Positions 25,704 through 34,357 of a DNA stretch of 59,374 bases are shown piece after piece. The position numbers and the translations under genes are program-made. The stretch is from NCBI GenBank assembly GCA_009838735.1, contig VXQZ01000046.1:1-59374 (forward strand), read 5' to 3'. Source of the DNA: Chloroflexota bacterium (GTDB taxonomy: Bacteria > Chloroflexota > Dehalococcoidia > Bin125). The first letter of the stretch is position 1. Every line of letters begins with the position of its first letter. The notes beneath the pieces were generated by a model. The model ran no database searches. It was not told where the DNA came from and was given only the letters and a program-made list of their open reading frames with translations.

Positions 25704-26702
25704 ATGAAGATCAGCGACAACGTGCGGATGGTGCCGGTTCCGGAGGATCAGCCGATGCGGCCGACCTCGACCAACATCTACATCATCGGCCAACGAGGCG
25801 GCCAGACTCTGACCATTGACTCGGGCGAAGCGATCGACAAGTTCCGCTGGATGCTGCGCGGCTATCTCGCCGCGATTGATCACTCCGAGATCGGCGTGGC
25901 CGCAATCACACACCACCATTTCGACCACTCCGGCAACCTCAAGCACGTCAACGAACATCTCAAGGCCGAAGTGGCCGTGCCCGAGAACGGCGTCCGCCTG
26001 CTACGCGGTCGCTTGCCCAAGGAGGGCGTCAAGACGTACTCGGACGGCGATGAGATCAACCTCGACGGAGGCATCCGGGTCCAGGTGATGACTAGCCCCG
26101 GCCACTCGGTCGACTCGCTCTGTTACTACATCGAGGAGGAAGGCATCCTCTTCACCGGCGACACGATCCTGGGCAACACGACCACCGTGGTCGGCGACGT
26201 CAACTCCTACATGGCTTCGCTGCGCCGGCTGCTCGAGCTGCCAAACGTCAAGGTGCTCTGCCCGGGTCACGGCCCGCTGATCGCCGATACCGAGGAGGCC
26301 AAAGCCCGCGATCGGCTCGAGATGTATGTCGCTCACCGCCAGATGCGCGAGGACCAGATTCTCGAACAGCTGCAAGACGGTGAGCCGAAGACCTCTTGGC
26401 AGATCATGGAGTCGATCTACGGCGACTCGATCGACAAGCGGCTGCGCCGGGCGGCGGACGGCAACGTCCAGGCTCATCTCAAGAGCCTGCAGAAGTCAGG
26501 CGTGGTGAGGGCGTCGCGTGGAGAGAAGAAGCGGCCCAATCCCGCCACGGTCGCCAAGAACAAGGCCAGGGAGAAGGCCAACCGAAAGATCATTCAGCAG
26601 GGCAAGCGGCTGGACAAGGCCCAGCGAACGAGGATCCTCGCCCAGCAGGAGAATCCGCCGACGGATCTCTGGAAGAAACCACCGACGTATCAGTTGAAGT
26701 AA
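25704..26702 (+). CDS. MBL-fold hydrolase, LACTB2-like
   Basis: The protein has 332 residues with a metallo-beta-lactamase fold. The metal motif H70-H-H72-F-D74-H75 is followed by TSPGHSVDS, FTGDTILG and LCPGHGP. After about residue 215 a winged-helix-like region (SWQIMESIY, LKSLQKSGVVRA), then a Lys/Arg-rich tail of about 50 residues. The LACTB2 group acts on RNA or thioesters. It starts 12 nt after the LLM gene. Confidence 0.88.
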   Translation: MKISDNVRMVPVPEDQPMRPTSTNIYIIGQRGGQTLTIDSGEAIDKFRWMLRGYLAAIDHSEIGVAAITHHHFDHSGNLKHVNEHLKAEVAVPENGVRLLRGRLPKEGVKTYSDGDEINLDGGIRVQVMTSPGHSVDSLCYYIEEEGILFTGDTILGNTTTVVGDVNSYMASLRRLLELPNVKVLCPGHGPLIADTEEAKARDRLEMYVAHRQMREDQILEQLQDGEPKTSWQIMESIYGDSIDKRLRRAADGNVQAHLKSLQKSGVVRASRGEKKRPNPATVAKNKAREKANRKIIQQGKRLDKAQRTRILAQQENPPTDLWKKPPTYQLK

Positions 26703-26704
26703 AG

Positions 26705-26750
26705 CTCCCCCTCTGGGGGAGCTGCCGCGTAGCGGCTGAGGGGGCCGACC
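26705..26750. repeat. REP-like palindrome, family B
   Basis: GCTCCCCCTCTGGGGGAGCT, then GCCGCGTAGCGGC and TGAGGGGGCCGAC. The same composite of two nested palindromes occurs at 36493 and 53155. Confidence 0.85.
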
Positions 26751-26790
26751 GTGGTTCGCGCAGCCCATCAAGCCAACAAAGGAGCCAACT

Positions 26791-27879
26791 ATGCACTACG
26801 GAATCGGAATCCCCAGTTGGATCAACGCCTGGCAGGAGGTCCAACGGGCCGAGGCGGCTGGGTTCACCCACGCCTGGTTCTACGACTCCCAACTGATCTA
26901 CTCCGACGTCTACGCGGCGATGGCGCTGGCCGCGCATCACACATCGACGATCAAGCTGGGCACGCTGGTGGCGATTCCGTCGAACCGGATCGCTCCGGTG
27001 ACCGCCTCGGCAGTCGCGTCGCTGAACAAGCTGGCGCCGGGGCGGATCATTCTCGGCATCGGCACCGGATACACCGGTCGCAACACGATGGGCCTGCCCG
27101 CCTATCCGATTGCCCGCTATCGCGAGTACGCCCAGCAGGTGCGTGGACTGCTCAACGGCGAGGACGTGCTCTATACCGACGACATAACCGGGCAGGAGCG
27201 CTGGATCCGGTTGATCCACGGTCAACACTCGGAGTTCCTCAACCTCGACGATTTCATTCCGATCTACGTGGCGGCAAACGGCCCTCGCGCGATGGAGGTC
27301 GTTGGACAGGTCGGCGACGGCTGGGTCACGACCGGTATGGGGCTGAATGCGCAACAGAGCTTCCCGGTGATTGCCGCTGCTGCCGAGGCGGCCGGTCGTT
27401 CGACCGAGAAGCCGTACACCGTCGGACTTACGACCGGCCTGGTGTTGCAGGACGGCGAAGGGTTCGATTCGGAGCGGGTGACCCGGATTCTGGGTCCAGG
27501 CATGGTCCCCGGAGTTCACGCGATGTGGGAGGCCGCCTACGGTCCCGGCGCCAACCTGGGCATGGACAACCCCGACCTCGCCGGTGAGTACCACAACTAC
27601 ATCCGCGAGTACTCCGCTGCCAAGGGCACGCCCGACGACCGGCTCTACCTCGATGTCCACGAAGGCCACATGGTCTATCTCAAGCCGGGCGAAGAGCGCT
27701 TCATCTTCCCCCAGGTACTGGAGCGCAGCCTGGTGGGGACGGGGCCGGAGATTATCGAGAAGATCGAACACCTGGAATCGATCGGCGTCGACAACATCGC
27801 TCTGACTGCCAACGACCCTGCCGGCGCGCGCGAGATCATCGACGATTTCGCCCGCGAAGTCATCCACAAGCGCGGATAG
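26791..27879 (+). CDS. LLM-class flavin/F420-dependent oxidoreductase (2)
   Basis: The protein has 362 residues and is a TIM-barrel of the methylene-tetrahydromethanopterin-reductase-like group: AEAAGFTHAWFYDSQL, TIKLGTLVAIPSNRIAPVTA, GIGTGYTGRNTMGLP and IPIYVAANGPRAMEVVGQV. SD AAAGGAG precedes the ATG. It is a close paralogue of the next gene, with shared segments across the whole length. Confidence 0.93.
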   Translation: MHYGIGIPSWINAWQEVQRAEAAGFTHAWFYDSQLIYSDVYAAMALAAHHTSTIKLGTLVAIPSNRIAPVTASAVASLNKLAPGRIILGIGTGYTGRNTMGLPAYPIARYREYAQQVRGLLNGEDVLYTDDITGQERWIRLIHGQHSEFLNLDDFIPIYVAANGPRAMEVVGQVGDGWVTTGMGLNAQQSFPVIAAAAEAAGRSTEKPYTVGLTTGLVLQDGEGFDSERVTRILGPGMVPGVHAMWEAAYGPGANLGMDNPDLAGEYHNYIREYSAAKGTPDDRLYLDVHEGHMVYLKPGEERFIFPQVLERSLVGTGPEIIEKIEHLESIGVDNIALTANDPAGAREIIDDFAREVIHKRG

Positions 27880-27889
27880 GAGCGCACTG

Positions 27890-28981
27890 ATGGAGTACGG
27901 ACTGCTCGTTCCCACCTACATCGACATGTGGAAGGAAGTCGTGCGCGCTGAGGAGGCGGGCTTCACCCACGCCTGGTTCCCGGACTCGCAGCTGATCTGG
28001 TCCGACTGCTACGCGGCGATGGCGCTCGCGGCCGAGCGCACGTCGACGATCAAGCTGGGCACGCTGGTCTCGATTCCTTCGAACCGAATTGCGCCGGTCA
28101 CCGCCTCCGCGATCGCAACGATCAACAAGCTCGCGCCGGGCCGCACGATCCTGGCGCTGGGTACGGGCTACACCGGCCGCAACACGATGGGTCTGCCGTC
28201 GTATCCGGTGCGGAGGTTCCGCGAGTACGCGCAGCAGGTCCGCGATCTGCTCGACGGCAAGGACATCCTGCACACCGACGACGTCACCGGTCGTGAGACC
28301 TGGATCCGTTTGATCCATCCCGACCATCCGGATTTCTACAACATCAAGGACCACATCCCGATCTATCTCGCGGCCAACGGTCCAAGGGCGACGGCAGTGG
28401 TTGGCGAAATCGGCGACGGATTCGTCACCGCCGGCACCGGACCGTGGCTCGACTCGGCCTTCCCGATCATCGAGAACGCCGCGCGCTCTGCGGGCCGCTC
28501 GACCGAGAAGCCGTACACGGTTGGACTGGTCGGCGCGTGCGTGCTGGAGGACGGCGAGGACATCATGTCGGAACGTGTCGTCCATCGGGCCGGCGCAGTG
28601 GCGGCGGTCAACAACCACACGATCTGGGAGTCTGAGTACGGCGGCTGGGGCGGCAACCTCAAGGGCGTCAATCCGGACCTCGCGGCTGAGTACAACCAGT
28701 ACATCACTGAGTACGCCGAGGAGCGCGGCCGACCGCTGGATCGGCTGTATCTCGACGTGCATGAAGGCCACTACAGCTACCTCAAGGAGGGCGAAGCGCG
28801 CTTCGTCACCCGCGATCGTCTCGAGGACATGATCATCGGCACGCCCGATCAGATCATCGAGAAGGCGGAGCGAGCGGAGTCTCAGGGGGTCGACCACCTC
28901 GCCATGACCGCCCTCGATCCCGCCGCTGCCAACGACTTGATCGACGAGATGGCCCCGATCATTGCGCGAACGGCCGGTTAG
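27890..28981 (+). CDS. LLM-class flavin/F420-dependent oxidoreductase (3)
   Basis: The protein has 363 residues and is a tandem duplicate of the preceding gene: AEEAGFTHAWFPDSQL, TIKLGTLVSIPSNRIAPVTA and GTGYTGRNTMGLP are nearly the same. Differences cluster in the C-terminal third (EYGGWGGNLKGV in place of AYGPGANLGM), which may reflect a different substrate pocket. It begins 10 nt after gene 2 with SD AGGAG and may form a heterodimer with it. Confidence 0.93.
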   Translation: MEYGLLVPTYIDMWKEVVRAEEAGFTHAWFPDSQLIWSDCYAAMALAAERTSTIKLGTLVSIPSNRIAPVTASAIATINKLAPGRTILALGTGYTGRNTMGLPSYPVRRFREYAQQVRDLLDGKDILHTDDVTGRETWIRLIHPDHPDFYNIKDHIPIYLAANGPRATAVVGEIGDGFVTAGTGPWLDSAFPIIENAARSAGRSTEKPYTVGLVGACVLEDGEDIMSERVVHRAGAVAAVNNHTIWESEYGGWGGNLKGVNPDLAAEYNQYITEYAEERGRPLDRLYLDVHEGHYSYLKEGEARFVTRDRLEDMIIGTPDQIIEKAERAESQGVDHLAMTALDPAAANDLIDEMAPIIARTAG

Positions 28982-28990
28982 GCGTCGTCG

Positions 28991-29629
28991 ATGGAGACGC
29001 CGCTGACCTGGAATCTGCCCGCGTCGCCGCCGGCGCCGACACTGGTGCTGACGCATGGCGCGGGCGCGTCGTCGACGCATCCGAACACGACGGCGCTGGC
29101 AGAGCTGATCGCGGCGCGTGGTGTGCGCGTGGCGCGGTTCGATTTCCCCTACATGCGCCGAGCCATGGAGGCGGGACGCCGGCCGTGGCCCCCGGACCCG
29201 GAGGATGTGCTCGCCGGGGCGTGGGTGCAGGTGATCCAGCAGCTTGCCGAACAGGGCGTGCCGACTTCGAAGCTGTTCTTCGGCGGTCGCAGCATGGGCG
29301 GGCGGATCGCCAGCTACATCGCCGACGCGGTCGAGCCGGCCGGCATGGTCTGCATCAGCTACCCGTTCCATGCTCCGAACAACCCGTCATCGGCGATCAC
29401 CATCCACCTGCAACAACTGGCGACGCCGACCCTGATCGTGCAGGGGGAGCGCGACGAGTATGGGACGCGGGAGGAGGTCGAAGCCTACGATCTCTCGCCG
29501 GCGGTTCAGCTTCGCTGGGTTCCGGACGGCAACCACGGTCTCGTACCTCGGAAGCGGTCCGGGCATACGGAAGCGGGGAATCGGGAGCTGGCGGCGGACG
29601 CGATTGCGGAGTTCATTCACGCCAGATGA
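28991..29629 (+). CDS. Alpha/beta hydrolase, KANL3/Tex30-like
   Basis: The protein has 212 residues. An oxyanion segment LTHGAGASS, the nucleophile elbow GGRS101MGGR, an Asp in GERDEYG and a His in GNHGLVP give a complete Ser-Asp-His triad. The LTHGAGA and GRSMGGR forms are typical of the dienelactone-hydrolase-like KANL3/Tex30 group. It follows the LLM pair by 9 nt. Its 3' end overlaps the convergent nitroreductase gene by 17 bp. Confidence 0.88.
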   Translation: METPLTWNLPASPPAPTLVLTHGAGASSTHPNTTALAELIAARGVRVARFDFPYMRRAMEAGRRPWPPDPEDVLAGAWVQVIQQLAEQGVPTSKLFFGGRSMGGRIASYIADAVEPAGMVCISYPFHAPNNPSSAITIHLQQLATPTLIVQGERDEYGTREEVEAYDLSPAVQLRWVPDGNHGLVPRKRSGHTEAGNRELAADAIAEFIHAR

Positions 29630-30146
29630 CTTCGGCAGGACGGCGTTCGGCGGGCATCTCGCGCATCTCTTCGGGCGCGTAGCCGAGGTAGAGGTAGGCG
29701 ACGATGCGGTCCTGCTCGCCGATGCCGAGCCAGCGCTTGGCGGCGGAATTCTCAGCCAACGCGCCGGTGCTCCACTTCGTGGCGAGGCCTCTGGCGGTTG
29801 CGGCGAGCATCATGTTCTGCACCGCGCAGCAGACGGCGGCGTAGTCTTCCTGGTCGCGGATTGGATCGTCGAGCACCGCCTGCTGGGTGACGGCGACGAA
29901 CAGGGGCGAGCGCATCAGCTTGCCGCGTGGGTCCTTGGCGAGTTCGCCGCCGCCGGCGAGAATCGCGTCGCACATCTGCTCGCGGGCTGTGCCGGAGACG
30001 ACGTGGAAGCGCCAGGGCTCGGTGTGCTTGTGATTGGGAGCCCAGCGGGCCGCCTCGATCAACTCCTCGACGACGCTCTGGGCGACCGGTTGATCCGAGA
30101 ACACACCGATGGTCCGGCGCTCTTTGATTGCGGTGTCGACGTCCAT
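29613..30146 (-). CDS. Nitroreductase family protein
   Basis: The protein has 177 residues with the FMN-binding RRTIGVFSDQPV start, AARWAPNHKHTEPWRFHVV, and the C-terminal YLYLGYAPEE. It uses FMN and NAD(P)H to reduce nitro compounds, quinones or flavins. The substrate is not predictable. Confidence 0.92.
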   Translation of the reverse strand: MDVDTAIKERRTIGVFSDQPVAQSVVEELIEAARWAPNHKHTEPWRFHVVSGTAREQMCDAILAGGGELAKDPRGKLMRSPLFVAVTQQAVLDDPIRDQEDYAAVCCAVQNMMLAATARGLATKWSTGALAENSAAKRWLGIGEQDRIVAYLYLGYAPEEMREMPAERRPAEVIWRE

Positions 30147-30159
30147 TCCACCAGTCTCT

Positions 30160-30200
30160 AACCCCCTCTCCCTGGGGGAGAGGGCTGGGGTGAGGGCCCA
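30160..30200. repeat. REP-like palindrome, family A, between divergent genes
   Basis: ACCCCCTCTCCCTGGGGGAG then AGGGCTGGGGTGAGGGCCCA. It lies in the 92-bp gap between the nitroreductase and MFS start codons, so it is in both 5' regions. Confidence 0.85.
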
Positions 30201-30238
30201 CGCGACCCAGACGCGTGTCCATCATACGATCACGGAAC

Positions 30239-31540
30239 ATGATTCGCGCGGGCATCGGTCAGACGTTTGAGGCCTTTGGCGTTGGTCTCTTCCGGCTGCA
30301 CTGGCTGTTGACCGTGATGGCCTTCATGTCGTTCTCGATGAACTTCACGGTCCTGCCAATCGTCGCCTTCGATCTGGGCGGGACCAACTCGTCGGTGGCG
30401 CTGGCGATGGCAGGGAACGGGATCGCCTGGTTCTTCATCGGGCCCTTCGCCGGGGCGCTGACCGACCGCTTGTCCAAGCGCCGGCTGATCGTGCTGGCGC
30501 AGACGGCGATTGCGATCAACTACGCGCTGATCGGGTTCTTGATCCTGATCGGCCGGATCGAAGTGATCTGGCTGACGGTGAGCACGCTGTTCCTGGGCGC
30601 CTGCTTCGCCTTCACCGGGCCGTCGCGCCGCGCCTACGTGGCCGACATCGTCCCGCCGCGACTGGTCGGCAACGGCGTTGCTCTGCTGCAGACCGGGTTG
30701 ACGTTCCCGCAGTCGGTCGGTCCGGTGTTGGGGTCGCTGCTGCTGTTTGCGCCATTCATTGGCGCCGACGGCGCGTACTTCATCATGGCTGTGATCCTCG
30801 TCGTGACGATTGTCTCGCTCTATCTGATGCCGCCGGGCAGCCCGCGGAACGTGCCGCGCGGATCGGTGACGCGGGAGCTGTTGCTGGGACTGCGGTACGC
30901 CTGGCGACAGCCGAGGTTGAGGGTATTGCTGGCGACGCTGCTGCTGGTCTCGGCGACGGCGGGACCGTACCAGAACGTGCTGCCCGGCCTGCTCGAGAAC
31001 GTCTTCGGGATCGAGTCGAGGAACCTGGGACTGGTGACCTGGCCGATGGGCGTCGGTTCGTTCATCGTCGGACTGTCTGTTGCCGGCGTTGTGGGGACTC
31101 GATGGTCGGGCGGCGTGCTGCTGGTGATGAGCTGCGCCTTCGGGCTCGGCGTGGCGCTGCTGGGGATCACGCCCAACGCGCTGATCATGCTGCCGGTGGT
31201 CTTTCTGCTCGGGTCGGGTTTCTCGGCGTTCCAGACCCTGAATACGGCGGAGGTGATCCGGCAGTCGGAGCGTGAGTATCACGGGCGGGTGACGGCGCTG
31301 ACCTTTCTTCCCTTTGGCGTGCAGTCGTTCACCGGGCTCGGCTTCGGACAGCTCGCCGACATGATCGGCGAGCAGGATGTGTTTCTGCTGATGGGACTGT
31401 CGTCGATCGCGATCAGCATCATCCTGGGCACGGTCTACCTGCGGATGAAGCCGCCCACAATCCAGGTGCAGGAAGCGGCTCAGCGGGTGATTCGCCGGAC
31501 CCTGCGTCCGGTGGCGGCGGTGATGCGTCCGCAGAAGTAG
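30239..31540 (+). CDS. MFS transporter
   Basis: The protein has 433 residues and about 12 membrane segments. The cytoplasmic loop 2-3 motif is GALTDRLSKRRLIVLAQ. It resembles the MFS_3/EntS-like exporters, so it may export a metabolite or siderophore-like compound. ATG 30239 is chosen because a -10-like TACGAT lies 8 nt upstream; GTG 30215 would add eight residues. Confidence 0.9.
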   Translation: MIRAGIGQTFEAFGVGLFRLHWLLTVMAFMSFSMNFTVLPIVAFDLGGTNSSVALAMAGNGIAWFFIGPFAGALTDRLSKRRLIVLAQTAIAINYALIGFLILIGRIEVIWLTVSTLFLGACFAFTGPSRRAYVADIVPPRLVGNGVALLQTGLTFPQSVGPVLGSLLLFAPFIGADGAYFIMAVILVVTIVSLYLMPPGSPRNVPRGSVTRELLLGLRYAWRQPRLRVLLATLLLVSATAGPYQNVLPGLLENVFGIESRNLGLVTWPMGVGSFIVGLSVAGVVGTRWSGGVLLVMSCAFGLGVALLGITPNALIMLPVVFLLGSGFSAFQTLNTAEVIRQSEREYHGRVTALTFLPFGVQSFTGLGFGQLADMIGEQDVFLLMGLSSIAISIILGTVYLRMKPPTIQVQEAAQRVIRRTLRPVAAVMRPQK

Positions 31541-31560
31541 GTGGTTGTTCCGGCGCGCGG

Positions 31561-31605
31561 GGACCCTCACCCTAACCCTCTCCCAGAGGGAGAGGGGATC
31601 GGAGG
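31561..31605. repeat. REP-like palindrome, family A, between convergent genes
   Basis: GGACCCTCACCCTAACCCTC then TCCCAGAGGGAGAGGGGATC. It lies between the 3' ends of the MFS and S9 peptidase genes and may act as a bidirectional terminator. Confidence 0.85.
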
Positions 31606-31614
31606 GGACTCTCG

Positions 31615-33552
31615 CTACAGGTAGCGCTTGAACCACTCGACCATGCGCTCGTAGTACTCCTTGACCAGGGCGGGATCGCCGACGCGCATCATCAGGTGGG
31701 AGCAGCCGGGGAAGCGGACCATTTCGGCGGGTTTGCCCCGGTAGCGGAGGCCGGCGAAGTATTCCTCGCCCTGGGAGATGGGGACTCGCCAGTCGTGCTC
31801 GCCGTGGAGGATGAGGACCGGGCACTGGACATTCTGGACATAGGTGATCGGCGAGCGCTCGCGGTACCAGTCGAAGTTGTCGTCGGGCATGTCGCCCCAC
31901 TGGTAGGAACCCCAGGACGGCCCGATGTCTGAGACGCCCCACATCGACCAGAGGTTGACCACCGGCGCACCGGCGATGGCGGCCTTGAACCGATTGTCGT
32001 GGCCGATCAGCCAGGTGGTCATGTAGCCGCCGTAGGAGTAGCCGTGGACGCCGAGTCGGTTCGCATCGACATACGGTCGCTCGCAGACCGCGTCCAGCGC
32101 ATGCAACAGATCGAGCGAGTCCTCACCGCCCCAGTCGACGGTGACGGCGTCGGTGAACTTGGCGCCGTAGGTTGAGGAGCCGCGCGGATTGACGAAGAGG
32201 ACCAGGTAGCCGGCGCCGGCGATGACCTGGTGCAGAACGTTGAAGCCCTCGCCGAAGAAACCGTTCGGCCCGCCGTGAATCTCCATGACCAGGGGATAGG
32301 ACTGATCGGGGTCGAATCCGGGCGGAAAGATTATGCCGCAGGGAATCTCCCAGCCGTCGCGATCGACGGTGAAGAACTCGACCTCGCCGATGTCGTGGGC
32401 TTCGACGAAGTCCTCCGACGCATTGGTCAGCACGGCCTGCGTGTCAGCGCCGATGGCGACGATCTCCCCCGGAGCGTCAGGAGTCGTGGAGACGATGGCA
32501 ATCGAGCGGCCGTCGGCGGAGATGTCGAAGCCGTTGATCAACTCGGCCTCGGATCGAACCGCCTCAACCGGTTCGGAGCCGTCCGACCTGACCCGGTAGA
32601 CGCCCGAGCGGCCGCGGGCGTCCCCGGCGAAGGTGATCTCGTTGTCGTGCCAGACCATGGTGGGCGGGCCGGCGATGGGAAAGAAGCCGGTCTGCGGATT
32701 GACGGTGTCGTCGGTCAGGCGGGTGCGCTTGCCGCTGTAGCGCTCAATCCGTTCCAGGTACGGCTGGTGACGCTGGGACATGTCGGTCACTGACACGGCC
32801 AGCGCTGAGCCGTCGGGCGACCAGCATGGTTTGCCGGCGGACATCACGCCGGGAGTCAGCCGCTCGATGTGCCCGCCTCCGACTCCCTGGGTTGACATCA
32901 CACAGAGTTCGGAGCCGAACGGCCGACGCTTCTCACGGTCGACGGTTCGGTCGGCCGTGAACGCAACCCAGCGCCCATCGGGCGAGACGACGGGATGGGC
33001 GTGGTTGTAGGTCCCATGCGTGAGTTGCACGGCGTCGCCGGTTACTGCGTCGACGCGGAACAACTGGTGCCAGGCGTCTTCGCGATAGCCGAGCGCATCG
33101 CCCCGGTAGTAGGTGTCGCGCACCGCGGTCGTCTTCGAGCCGTCGCGCTGGCCGCGATGCGGGTCGATGTCGACCGTGGCGATCATCCCGGAGCCGTCGG
33201 GCAGCCAGTCGAAACCTGCGATTGTGTGCGGCAGGTCGGTCAATTGCCTCGCCTCGCCGCCGTCCGTCGGCAGCAGCCAGATCTGGCGCGTGGCGTCGGG
33301 ATCGTCGGAGCCCGGGCGGAGGAACGAGAGCGCCGAGCCGTCGGGCACCCACGAGGGCGACGAATCGGACTTGCCGGAGGTCAGGCGTCGACCGTCGCCG
33401 CCCTCAAATGCTGCGGCTTCGATCCACGACACCCGCTTGCCATCCTCAACCCGGCCGCGCACGTAGGCGACAACGGATCGGTCGGGCGAGATCGCGGGTG
33501 AGCCGACGACCGGCAGTTTGTTGACGATGTCAGGGTCGACGGGAGACTTCAT
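31615..33552 (-). CDS. S9 family serine peptidase (acylaminoacyl-peptidase type)
   Basis: The protein has 645 residues. The N-terminal ~380 residues form a beta-propeller with WD40-like PD40/TolB repeats (SPDGSALAVS and DGRWVAFTADR). The C-terminal alpha/beta hydrolase has the nucleophile GYS506YGGYM, an Asp in GEHDWRVPISQGEE and a His in GCSHLMMR. Such enzymes cleave short peptides or N-acylated amino acids. No signal peptide is visible, so it is cytoplasmic. SD AGGAAG lies just upstream of ATG 33552. Confidence 0.94.
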   Translation of the reverse strand: MKSPVDPDIVNKLPVVGSPAISPDRSVVAYVRGRVEDGKRVSWIEAAAFEGGDGRRLTSGKSDSSPSWVPDGSALSFLRPGSDDPDATRQIWLLPTDGGEARQLTDLPHTIAGFDWLPDGSGMIATVDIDPHRGQRDGSKTTAVRDTYYRGDALGYREDAWHQLFRVDAVTGDAVQLTHGTYNHAHPVVSPDGRWVAFTADRTVDREKRRPFGSELCVMSTQGVGGGHIERLTPGVMSAGKPCWSPDGSALAVSVTDMSQRHQPYLERIERYSGKRTRLTDDTVNPQTGFFPIAGPPTMVWHDNEITFAGDARGRSGVYRVRSDGSEPVEAVRSEAELINGFDISADGRSIAIVSTTPDAPGEIVAIGADTQAVLTNASEDFVEAHDIGEVEFFTVDRDGWEIPCGIIFPPGFDPDQSYPLVMEIHGGPNGFFGEGFNVLHQVIAGAGYLVLFVNPRGSSTYGAKFTDAVTVDWGGEDSLDLLHALDAVCERPYVDANRLGVHGYSYGGYMTTWLIGHDNRFKAAIAGAPVVNLWSMWGVSDIGPSWGSYQWGDMPDDNFDWYRERSPITYVQNVQCPVLILHGEHDWRVPISQGEEYFAGLRYRGKPAEMVRFPGCSHLMMRVGDPALVKEYYERMVEWFKRYL

Positions 33553-33688
33553 GGATACTTCCTACCGAGGTCGTGAATTTTGGGGTTGGACGCGGTGTTC
33601 GCAGTGCGAGGATAGGGTCGGCCGTTGACTGTCGGCGAGTGGCGTTGCGCGAATTTTTTCCTCCGCCGGAAAAACACGAGGAAGTGCA

Positions 33689-33710
33689 GTGTTTTGCTGG
33701 AGATCGTGCG
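33689..33710 (-). promoter_or_regulatory. Shared 22-bp upstream motif, copy 1
   Basis: On the minus strand it reads CGCACGATC, TC, CAGCAAAACAC. It is identical at 20 of 22 positions to 41396-41417. It lies 136 nt upstream of the S9 peptidase start in the same orientation as that gene. Confidence 0.55.
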
Positions 33711-33828
33711 AATGGAGGGTGCAGTTTTGCGCAATTTCGTGATGGTTTTTTCGGTCTGAGACAAGTTCTGAGAGAGTAATGGAGCGCCGGGAATTGCCGA
33801 GATCCAGCATCGGATGGCGGAATCCGGT

Positions 33829-33927
33829 GTTCGGACCCGTTCGGTCCTGTTCGGCTGCGTTCGCAGCATTCGAATGGTTGAGGCGTTCGGAGTGTTCGGT
33901 CCTGTTCGGATACGTTCGGTTCTGGAC
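33829..33927. repeat. 10-bp phased GTTCGG array
   Basis: GTTCGG or close variants start at 33829, 33839, 33849, 33859, 33868, 33885, 33894, 33904 and 33914, then CTGGAC at 33922. The spacing is 9-10 bp with one gap, so copies lie on the same helical face. This suggests a protein-binding or bent-DNA site. Confidence 0.7.
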
Positions 33928-34124
33928 CGGCTGGAGCGAGCAGGTTCGCAAGCTGCGTGGCGAGGTTTGTGCGTTGGCGTTGGCGTTCACGGCGGCAGTT
34001 CGTTGGCGTGGGCCGGGATCTGGTCGGCCGATCGTTGTTGGCACCGTCCACAATATCGCTCTGGCGTTCTATCGCCGAAGATCAGGTGTGTTGAATTGCA
34101 CGCAGGCTCGGGCGGGTGACCTCA

Positions 34125-34165
34125 ACTCCCTCTCCCCCTGGGAGAGGGCTGGGGTGAGGGTCCGA
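34125..34165. repeat. REP-like palindrome, family A
   Basis: ACTCCCTCTCCCCCTGGGAG then AGGGCTGGGGTGAGGGTCCG, in the intergenic region upstream of the alpha/beta hydrolase gene. Confidence 0.8.
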
Positions 34166-34208
34166 CTGATCCTGGCCAGCTGTTCGCGCTCTCACATCGG
34201 CCACAGCA

Positions 34209-34272
34209 GGGCCCTCACCCTAACCCCCCGCATCAAGTGCGGGGCAGGCTTCTCCCGCCGGGAGAGGGGACC
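34209..34272. repeat. REP-like composite palindrome
   Basis: GGGCCCTCACCCTAACCC, then CCCCGCATCAAGTGCGGGG, then CTTCTCCCGCCGGGAGAGGG. It is inverted relative to the unit at 34125, and the two together bracket about 45 bp. Confidence 0.8.
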
Positions 34273-34357
34273 GGAACAGAATCAGCGCATGTCTTCAGGC
34301 GTCAAGGGAGCTGGCAGGCGGCTGGCCTAGACTCAAGCCACGGATTGGAGTTTGACC

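Larger units (their letters stand above)
33553..34357. other. 805-bp intergenic region with phased array and repeats
   Basis: Open frames on both strands give low-complexity translations unlike proteins. Distinct content: a 22-bp motif shared with the region before CoA-transferase 2 (33689-33710), a 10-bp phased array (33829-33927), and two REP units (34125 and 34209). It serves as the upstream region of both the S9 peptidase and the downstream hydrolase. Confidence 0.7.

Noticed and set aside
24663-25958. 431-codon open frame antisense to LLM gene 1
   Set aside because: The plus-strand protein has full family motifs; the antisense one has none.
30230-31942. 570-codon open frame antisense to the MFS gene
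   Set aside because: Composition is mainly Arg, Gln, His and Pro, as expected from the shadow of a GC-rich membrane protein gene.
33530-34053. Several open frames on the minus strand upstream of the S9 peptidase
   Set aside because: They translate the phased repeats into RTxPN-type low-complexity sequence, and the regions work better as upstream DNA.
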